Part shown: positions 13,119-17,964 of the stretch, in pieces
How positions within the stretch are numbered: position 1 is the stretch's first letter
Layout: every line of letters starts with the position of its first letter
Assembly (NCBI GenBank): GCA_014523685.1
Contig: JAATVT010000135.1
Location: forward strand, 1 to 17,964
DNA from: Nitrososphaerales archaeon TH5893
GTDB taxonomy: Archaea; Thermoproteota; Nitrososphaeria; Nitrososphaerales; Nitrososphaeraceae
Length of the DNA: 17,964 nt
Reading direction: 5' to 3'
Translations under genes and position numbers: made by a program
The notes under the pieces: generated by a model
What the model saw: only the letters and a program-made list of their open reading frames with translations
Told to the model about the DNA's origin: nothing
Databases searched by the model: none

Positions 13119-14063
13119 TTAAATTACCAAAACCACTTTGCCTCTCGGATGTACATCCTTTTGGTAATCTAGTGCATCACCCGCTTGTTCCAGTGAAAAC
13201 GTCCTCTCTACATTTATTCTTATATTATTATTTTCATCTATCCATTGTGCCAATCTTGTCAACCGCTCTCTATTTGCTTGTGCAAATCGAAATACTGCTC
13301 TGATACCATATTGGTTCATTAGTTCTGAATCTGGTTGCTCTAGCATGGAAACAATTATGCCACCTTTCCTTGGGACTTTGAAAGATCTTCTGTACGTATC
13401 GCCACCTACTGTATCGAATACTGCATCATAATCATGCAGCAGATCTTCAAAAGTCTGGTTCATGTAGTCAATTACTATGTCGGCGCCCAGATCTTGGACA
13501 AACTGCTTGTCATTAGTACTTACTGTTGTCGCTACGTACGCTCCCAAGTTCTTGGCAATCTGAATAGCGATTGATCCTATGCCTCCTGCGCCGCCATGAA
13601 TAAGAATTTTTTGACCTTCTGATAATCCAATATCATCTTTAAGTGCCCACCAAGCAGCGACACCTACAAGTGGTAATGCTGCTGCTTCGTTATGGCTTAT
13701 TCGCTTTGGTTTGTGAGCAATATTTTCTATCTTCGCCAAAGCCATTTCTGCGAATGCCCCTGACCCACCATTTATCACGCCAGCCTGTCCGTATACCTCA
13801 TCTCCTTGCTTAAAATCTGAAGAAGAAACACCTACTCCAACCTGTTTAATAACTCCAGAAAAATCCATCCCCAAGGTTGATGGGAATTGAAGCGGGGCCA
13901 TCTGCTGGAAGTACCCTTCGCGGATTTTCCAATCTGCTGGATTTACACCAGCTGCTTTTATTGTGACTAAAACTTTTCCAGTAGATACAGTTGGTTCAGA
14001 TGAGCTTTGATTAACCTTGATAATTTCACTGCCTCCGTACTCATTAATTTGAACGGATTTCAT
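13119..14063 (-). CDS. Zinc-independent NADP-dependent MDR oxidoreductase (quinone oxidoreductase/enoyl reductase type)
   Basis: A soluble medium-chain dehydrogenase/reductase that reduces quinones or activated C=C bonds with NAD(P)H. The 314 residues are the normal length. The N-terminal GroES-like domain shows KAAGVNPADWKIREG (37-50) and FPSTLGMDFSGV (60-71), and the Rossmann domain has the dinucleotide motif GGAGGIGS at 157-164. The protein contains no Cys, so it lacks the zinc sites of alcohol dehydrogenases and belongs to the quinone oxidoreductase-like branch. The C-terminus ends RGKVVLVI, as in the family. Start ATG 14063 is preceded by a TTAAATAG element about 25-35 bases upstream. 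It is a single-gene unit; the 55-bp repeat copy 2 lies 110 bases before its start. Likely a stress or detoxification enzyme; the natural substrate is unknown. Confidence 0.92.
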   Translation of the reverse strand: MKSVQINEYGGSEIIKVNQSSSEPTVSTGKVLVTIKAAGVNPADWKIREGYFQQMAPLQFPSTLGMDFSGVIKQVGVGVSSSDFKQGDEVYGQAGVINGGSGAFAEMALAKIENIAHKPKRISHNEAAALPLVGVAAWWALKDDIGLSEGQKILIHGGAGGIGSIAIQIAKNLGAYVATTVSTNDKQFVQDLGADIVIDYMNQTFEDLLHDYDAVFDTVGGDTYRRSFKVPRKGGIIVSMLEQPDSELMNQYGIRAVFRFAQANRERLTRLAQWIDENNNIRINVERTFSLEQAGDALDYQKDVHPRGKVVLVI

Positions 14064-14174
14064 TGCTGATATAGGAAGGTGTGATCTATTTAAGAATAGA
14101 TGACATTACAAAAGATTAACGAGTCGTGACAGAGGATCAGATACGGACACGAGGTCGTTAGGCAGCTCTTCTCA

Positions 14175-14229
14175 TGGTATGCTTTTGTATCCCCTTTGGA
14201 AACTTATTACATACGTTTATCCTCTATTA
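14175..14229. repeat. 55-bp repeat copy 2
   Basis: Matches 12464-12517 with four substitutions and one single-base gap. AGAGGA near 14135 can pair with TCCTCT at the right end, as the longer arms do in copy 1, so the overall layout is kept even though the left flank differs. It lies between the end of the NHL gene and the start of the oxidoreductase gene. Confidence 0.6.
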
Positions 14230-14322
14230 CCTTAAAACACTGCGCACATCGGGTATATCTGACTTCTGGAAATAGTTAGTTAGCAGATACTAAAAGGGAA
14301 TTCAGATGCCCACTTGTCTGGA

Positions 14323-14353
14323 TTGGATATAGTATAGGCTTTCTTATATCCAA
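14323..14353. repeat. Perfect 9-bp inverted repeat TTGGATATA-N13-TATATCCAA
   Basis: Lies 40 bases beyond the stop of the NHL-repeat gene in its direction of transcription. It may form an mRNA 3' hairpin; no T-run follows on the minus strand, so it is not a typical terminator. Confidence 0.45.
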
Positions 14354-14392
14354 CGTAATAGATATCAACATACAGGATGTTTTAATGGTATT

Positions 14393-15376
14393 TTATGATT
14401 GGTGCTCAAAAAGTTGTATCCGATTATTTCCAGTATCTGCGACATATACTGCTCCGCTCTCTTTATCCACACCGACTCCTTCAGGGTCAATTAACTGTCC
14501 GTTACCAGAACCAGGCTCACCAAATTTTGTTATGAATTGTCCATCACTTGTAAATACCTGAATTCTGTTATTATTTTTATCAGTGACGTATATGTTGTCG
14601 TTGGCATCTATCGAAAGTCCAGAAGGGCCCTGGAACTGCCCGTCAGCGGTTCCCTTATCTCCCCATTTGGTAATAAGTTTACCATCATTTGTAAATTTCT
14701 GGATCCTATTGTTACCATAATCTGCGACGTATACATTCCCTTGTGAATCAACGATGGAACTTTCTGGTTTTGATAATTGTCCGTCACCTTCGCCTTCAGA
14801 GCCCCACTTCATAATAAATTCACCATCATTAGTAAATACCTGAACATTTGCGAGATCTCTATCTGTTACAAACAATTTTCCCTCTGCATCATTAGCAGGA
14901 ACATGAGGATGCAAAAATTGTCCGTCACCTACACCCTCAGAGCCCCATTTGGTTATGAAAGTGCCGTCATTTGTAAACTTTTGAATTCTAAAGTTGAATT
15001 GATCGGCTATGTAGAGATTTCCCTCAGAATCCATAGATAAAGCAGATGCCTTGTGAAATTGTCCATCACTTTCACCTCCCTCACCAAATTTTGCTATGAA
15101 TTTACCATGTGGATCAAAGATTTGGACTCTGTGATTGGCATAGTCTGCAACAAAAACCTTCCCATCATAAAAATCAACATCATTTTGTCCATCAAATTGT
15201 CCATCACCTTCGCCAAAGGAACCCCATTTTGTAACATAAGAATAGGTTGGGTCTGTATTTGTTTGTCCAAAAATACCTAGGGGAAATCCTAAGATGATAT
15301 GGCTAATGATTACAAAGATTGGAAGTATTACCATACTGTATCTAAAATGCAATTTTGACTTCATTGCAGTTGACAT
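14393..15376 (-). CDS. Secreted or membrane-anchored NHL-repeat beta-propeller protein
   Basis: An extracytoplasmic six-bladed beta-propeller, 327 residues. The N-terminus has a basic start (MKSKLHFRYS) and a hydrophobic signal/anchor at about residues 15-37, ending near FGQTNT. Then come six blades of about 47 residues, each built as KWG(S)xGxGDGQF, xPxxxxVDxxGNxYVAD, and NNRIQxFTxDG. Blade 1 opens at TKWGSFGEGDGQF and the last ends NNRIQLFEHQS. Such propellers usually bind proteins or glycans and are very common as surface proteins in thaumarchaea; no enzymatic motif is seen. Start ATG 15376 is used; ATG 15364 (MKSKLHF) is an alternative, and either keeps the signal. The high DNA similarity between blades suggests recent internal duplication or gene conversion. 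Confidence 0.92.
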   Translation of the reverse strand: MSTAMKSKLHFRYSMVILPIFVIISHIILGFPLGIFGQTNTDPTYSYVTKWGSFGEGDGQFDGQNDVDFYDGKVFVADYANHRVQIFDPHGKFIAKFGEGGESDGQFHKASALSMDSEGNLYIADQFNFRIQKFTNDGTFITKWGSEGVGDGQFLHPHVPANDAEGKLFVTDRDLANVQVFTNDGEFIMKWGSEGEGDGQLSKPESSIVDSQGNVYVADYGNNRIQKFTNDGKLITKWGDKGTADGQFQGPSGLSIDANDNIYVTDKNNNRIQVFTSDGQFITKFGEPGSGNGQLIDPEGVGVDKESGAVYVADTGNNRIQLFEHQS

Positions 15377-15578
15377 AGGTGTTAAATCTCCATATTTATT
15401 TACTGGCGGAATGAAGATTTTATCACTTTGTTATCATCCTATGTTCTATAAATAAAAACCTAAAACCGATGGAATGCGAGTGCAAATGAGGTTGGCTATA
15501 TCGAGAAATACATCTGAATGTTGATTACTATGAGCGATATACGATCATCTTAAGTATCACAGAAGGTTTTTTCCCATC

Positions 15579-16109
15579 ATGAGATATTATAACAAGAAGG
15601 AAAGTAGTGTATTTGTTATTTTGGTGCTTGCAATTGCTAGCATGATGTGGATAGGTATAGAGTCACCAAAACACCAACAGGCAGTCGCTCAATCCCCTAT
15701 GGATATGATGAATAAGATCATGGGTGGCACCAATATGACTGATGGAACTATGATGATGGGGAATGGCAATATGTCCATGCCATTTAACATGGGTGTTGTG
15801 GTTATGCCAACGATGTGCACTACCCCAGGCCAGTTGCTTGGATCACTGACTGGTATGTTTGGCGCTAGCGGGATGAAAGGTGATGGCAATGCGACACAAC
15901 AAATGATGAAGGAAATGATGAGCCAACAGATGATGATGTCTGGTGGAGAAATGGGGATGCAGAATATGTCTGAAAGTGGAATGCAACAAGCCATGAATTT
16001 TCAAATATGCTTTCCAACGATGAGTGAAGAAATGATGCAACACATGCAAGATATGATGGGTAATGGTCAGAATAGTACTGCTGGTATGATGAATGGGATG
16101 ATGCAGTAA
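15579..16109 (+). CDS. Methionine-rich secreted protein, probable Cu(I)-binding
   Basis: Not a family I can name. A signal peptide (hydrophobic VFVILVLAIASMMWIGI, probable cleavage after AVAQ, residue 38) is followed by a mature chain in which about 40 of the 176 total residues are Met, often as MM, MxxM or MMxxMM (QQMMKEMMSQQMMM, EEMMQHMQDMMG), with Gly, Asn and Gln between. Met clusters of this type bind Cu(I) in periplasmic copper proteins and transporters; only two Cys (MPTMC, QICFP) are present and few His. A role in extracellular copper storage, delivery or resistance is therefore inferred, which makes sense for an organism whose ammonia and oxygen chemistry depends on copper. Start ATG 15579; a TTAAGTAT element lies about 25-30 bases upstream. 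A T-rich terminator follows. Confidence 0.75.
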   Translation: MRYYNKKESSVFVILVLAIASMMWIGIESPKHQQAVAQSPMDMMNKIMGGTNMTDGTMMMGNGNMSMPFNMGVVVMPTMCTTPGQLLGSLTGMFGASGMKGDGNATQQMMKEMMSQQMMMSGGEMGMQNMSESGMQQAMNFQICFPTMSEEMMQHMQDMMGNGQNSTAGMMNGMMQ

Positions 16110-16132
16110 ATTTTTTTATTTTCTCTTTTTTA
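16110..16132 (+). terminator. T-rich terminator of the Met-rich gene
   Basis: Starts directly after the stop codon with runs of seven T's, then four and six T's within 23 bases. Archaeal RNA polymerase stops at such tracts without needing a hairpin. Confidence 0.55.
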
Positions 16133-16418
16133 TTGCCAATTATTACAGATTTCAGACTTTAGAAACCCGCAGAGACAATCACATTACTCTATAATAATTG
16201 CAGCCTAAGTTTTGGGGCCTAAAATTATGTCAAATTTGGTTCACAAACCACTGGCACCACTCCAAACTTGTCACTTTATTAGGTCCAATGTGTGGTCCTA
16301 GAAAACTCGAAAAAAAGCTTTGAGTGCACTTTGAATTTAAACCTTCTATACCAGGCACACCCCCTCCCGTCTAGGTACGTTGCATATTATTAGCAAATCT
16401 TGTGAGGGCTATTTTGAA
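16133..16418. other. Spacer with two imperfect hairpins
   Basis: CAAATTTGG (16231-16239) pairs with CCAAACTTG (16262-16270) at 8 of 9 positions, and 16280-16300 forms TAGG-T-CCA/TGG-T-CCTA with one T-T mismatch. A TATA-like GAATTTAAACC follows about 80 bases before the next gene. The hairpin pair could be a small RNA or regulatory site; nothing else is visible. Confidence 0.35.
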
Positions 16419-16847
16419 ATGTCAACAGTTGTACCACAGGCGGAAGCATCTAAACCGCAACAACAAGATCAAAAAAAGATGCAAGAATGTTTCAAGTGCA
16501 AGGCTGCAGGATTTCCAAACCAGCCAATAGGTTTTGAGAAAATTGGAGAAAATTCTTCAACTGGAAAAGGTATATGGAAACTAATAGATGAAAATGGTTC
16601 AGAGCACAAACATAGATACTTAAATGATGTGTCGACACAGCAGCAACCGCTCAATCACAACGATAGCCATGTCAATACGAGTACTGCTAATAGGCCTATC
16701 TTTAGGAGAAGAAGAGTTGTAGATGTAGCTGCAATTACAGATGTTGAAGATGCTAGAAGGCTGCTAGCTCAGGGATGGGATTATCAAACATCATATCCAG
16801 CAACTATATCCAATATACCTCATTACGTATTGGTAAGGAAAGAATAA
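16419..16847 (+). CDS. CxxC/HxH zinc-finger-like protein of unknown function, 142 residues
   Basis: The N-terminal 23 residues are polar (Gln/Lys-rich), then ECFKCKAAGFPNQPIGFEKI gives a CxxC pair and GIWKLIDENGSEHKHRY an HxH pair about 50 residues later, together a plausible CCHH zinc site. A disordered Gln/Asn-rich stretch (85-107) leads to an RRRR cluster and a folded C-terminus (ITDVEDARRLLAQGWDYQTS, IPHYVLVRKE). I have seen similar thaumarchaeal hypothetical proteins, but know no function. I start at ATG 16419 because GTGAGGG lies 11 bases before it; the upstream TTG at 16380 would add an unlikely 13-residue leader. Confidence 0.75.
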   Translation: MSTVVPQAEASKPQQQDQKKMQECFKCKAAGFPNQPIGFEKIGENSSTGKGIWKLIDENGSEHKHRYLNDVSTQQQPLNHNDSHVNTSTANRPIFRRRRVVDVAAITDVEDARRLLAQGWDYQTSYPATISNIPHYVLVRKE

Positions 16848-17050
16848 AGCAATATTAGGAATTCCCCATATTCTTTATTTTCTGTTGGTTACTTATAGTT
16901 CTCTTTTGCGGTAAAGTAGATTTCACTATTCACTTCCGAAAGTGAGGTATCAAGAAATAAACGCACTTCACTTCTTTGAGATAATAGGAAAATAGGTGTT
17001 CTATACATAAGCAGCGAATTTGAGACTTGAATTCCTCACGAATAGGACTT
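16848..17050. other. AT-rich spacer
   Basis: Nothing convincing seen apart from a T-rich segment shortly after the preceding stop (TTCTTTATTTTC), a likely terminator. Confidence 0.4.
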
Positions 17051-17176
17051 AGTTCTTGTAATATTTGTAAGCAATGCAGAGAATCTATTTATCTCTATCC
17101 TCACGCTTATTGAAATGTTAATGATATTGGTGTCAAGTGTTTTAGGTGCAAGTCATATAAGCTATATACCAAATTA
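17051..17176 (+). pseudogene. Decayed zinc-ribbon family copy 5 with in-frame TGA at the conserved Trp
   Basis: The frame reads CNICKQCRESIYLYPHAY, stop, then NVNDIGVKCFRCKSYKLY. Aligned without gaps to copies 1 and 3, the four Cys codons (17066, 17075, 17138, 17147) keep the exact spacing, and the TGA at 17111-17113 stands precisely where the others have TGG (Trp21). A TGG-to-TGA change therefore explains the stop. There is no ATG where the family starts, and the family tail LENGEL is not recognisable. Pseudogenisation is the simplest reading; TGA readthrough is possible but unsupported, since other genes here stop at TGA normally. Confidence 0.65.
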
Positions 17177-17352
17177 GGATGTAGCACGTCATCACCATTC
17201 TTGTGGTTTTATTTCTATTTGAGCGGGATATTTTTTTTCAAGACATATATCGTAACCAATTCTGTTGTACTAAAGACCTGTGTTTCGAGCTCCTATACCT
17301 CCATAATCCTGGTATATTAATATTAAATACGATGTTATCAAACATAAGACTA
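17177..17352. other. AT-rich spacer
   Basis: Nothing recognisable; a run of T's at about 17231-17238 may serve as a plus-strand terminator. Confidence 0.4.
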
Positions 17353-17964
17353 TTATTTTATTCTATACCTTTGGGCTAACTCAATAAGAAAATCTGCGTG
17401 ATGTGATTCTATTTCACCATCTATTCTGCTTTTCTCCACTGTGTCAATAAACTTTCTCAATTGTTGCTGCGCATGATTTTTACCATTCTTCTTTTCTTCC
17501 TTTTCTTCCTTTTTATATAGATTCTTTAGTGTTTGGACTCTCCCATCATCGATTAATTTTCTAATTGTAGTTTTAGAGAGGTCAAACCATTTATTTGAAA
17601 TAGTGTCTGGATCGTCTGTCCTCTCTAGTTGAAAAGCAGTATCTAAATCGAATCGACCTTTTATCAAATCCTGATATTTCCTAGGATTTCCATCTCGTTG
17701 TTTACTCTTTGCATCGTGGACTAGTAGGGCGTCAAAGCTGTCAGTCAGAGTCTTTTTCTTATCTTCGTCATTTATTGAATCTATTGCTTCTACGGCTATA
17801 TCTCCAATCTTTTCTACAAGGTCTATGTAATCACTTACAAAAACAGCCACCTTTTGGTCATAATCTGTCTTGTTTTGATATGTAATATCATTTTTCCTAT
17901 CAAGTACTTTGTCGTGATCATTTGGAATTTCTTCTTCTTTTGATGGCCATAAATCAACTATGTA
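17353..17964 (-). CDS. C-terminal part of a probable patatin-like phospholipase; N-terminus beyond window edge
   Basis: The frame is open to the right edge without a stop, so the GTG at 17850 is internal, and the gene begins outside the window; 203 residues are visible. The visible part begins YIVDLWPSKEEEIPNDHD and continues VLDRKNDITYQNKTDYDQKV, a pattern I associate with the region just after the catalytic Asp-Gly-Gly in bacterial and archaeal patatin-like lipases, followed by a helical, charged C-terminus with KKEEKEEKKNGKN (coiled-coil-like). The catalytic GxSxG and DGG motifs would be in the missing part, so the assignment is provisional. If correct, it hydrolyses acyl esters at the membrane. 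The stop TAA is at 17353-17355. Confidence 0.5.
   Translation of the reverse strand, partial: YIVDLWPSKEEEIPNDHDKVLDRKNDITYQNKTDYDQKVAVFVSDYIDLVEKIGDIAVEAIDSINDEDKKKTLTDSFDALLVHDAKSKQRDGNPRKYQDLIKGRFDLDTAFQLERTDDPDTISNKWFDLSKTTIRKLIDDGRVQTLKNLYKKEEKEEKKNGKNHAQQQLRKFIDTVEKSRIDGEIESHHADFLIELAQRYRIK

Larger units (their letters stand above)
14064..14392. other. Spacer with 55-bp repeat copy 2 and a 9-bp hairpin
   Basis: No gene seen. It holds the oxidoreductase promoter at the left, repeat copy 2 at 14175-14229 and the inverted repeat at 14323-14353. Confidence 0.5.

Noticed and set aside
13119..13303. Extension of the truncated zinc-ribbon frame into the oxidoreductase region
   Set aside because: It is antisense to the well-conserved C-terminus of the MDR enzyme; its hydrophobic translation is a shadow.
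14537..15280. Three plus-strand frames opposite the NHL gene
   Set aside because: Their mutual similarity simply mirrors the repeated blades on the other strand.
15689..16049. Minus-strand frames opposite the Met-rich gene (Ile- and His-rich)
   Set aside because: ATG repeats read backwards give CAT or, shifted, ATC/TCA; the signal peptide and terminator support the plus strand.
17353..17850. Complete 165-residue gene starting with GTG at 17850
   Set aside because: The frame is open for 38 more codons with protein-like sequence to the window edge, so the gene is cut rather than starting there.
1..17964. CRISPR array, rRNA, tRNA, insertion sequence with transposase
   Set aside because: No regularly spaced repeats, no T-loop/anticodon structures and no transposase frame were seen on either strand.

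Overview
The window looks like a chromosomal stretch of an ammonia-oxidising soil archaeon (Thaumarchaeota/Nitrososphaeria). Its AT-rich composition fits a Nitrosocosmicus-like lineage better than the GC-richer Nitrososphaera, but this is inference because no rRNA or amo gene is present. Signs seen in the sequence are TATA boxes about 25-30 bases before start codons with almost no leader, one archaeal Shine-Dalgarno (GAGGTGAT), an HxlR regulator, a membrane-anchored blue copper protein, many very small zinc-ribbon proteins and an archaeal-type integrase relic. Most genes are single transcription units on either strand with long spacers.

Layout. 1-2670 (minus): an arginase-family hydrolase followed by a P5C dehydrogenase cut by the left edge, a likely route from arginine or related compounds to glutamate; a GC-rich structured spacer lies between them. 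3094-5016 (minus): an HxlR-type regulator and three unlinked small CxxC zinc-binding proteins. 5544-6386 (minus): an amicyanin-like copper protein. 6459-7124: an integrase fragment and a 58-residue small gene. 7316-9286 (minus): a 14-TM-type MFS exporter fused to a DUF5519 (luciferase-like) domain. 9947-11917 (plus): a VOC/glyoxalase-fold protein, two tiny zinc ribbons and a DUF899 thioredoxin-like protein. 12007-14063: a secreted small protein, a third zinc ribbon, a truncated fourth copy and a zinc-free MDR oxidoreductase. 14393-16847: a secreted NHL beta-propeller, a methionine-rich secreted protein probably binding copper, and a zinc-finger protein. 17051-17176: a decayed fifth zinc ribbon. 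17353-17964 (minus): the C-terminal part of a probable patatin-like phospholipase cut by the right edge.

The most unusual content is (i) a dispersed family of about 50-residue double-CxxC proteins with five copies in 6.6 kb, one interrupted by a stop exactly at its conserved Trp and one a half-copy that lost its stop; (ii) the MFS-DUF5519 fusion, with a strong ribosome binding site and ATG at the domain junction; (iii) a 55-bp repeat with nested inverted repeats in two spacers; and (iv) a copper-related secretome (blue copper protein and Met-rich protein). No complete new multi-gene system can be demonstrated. The zinc-ribbon family with its shared leader, and the 55-bp repeat, are the best leads.
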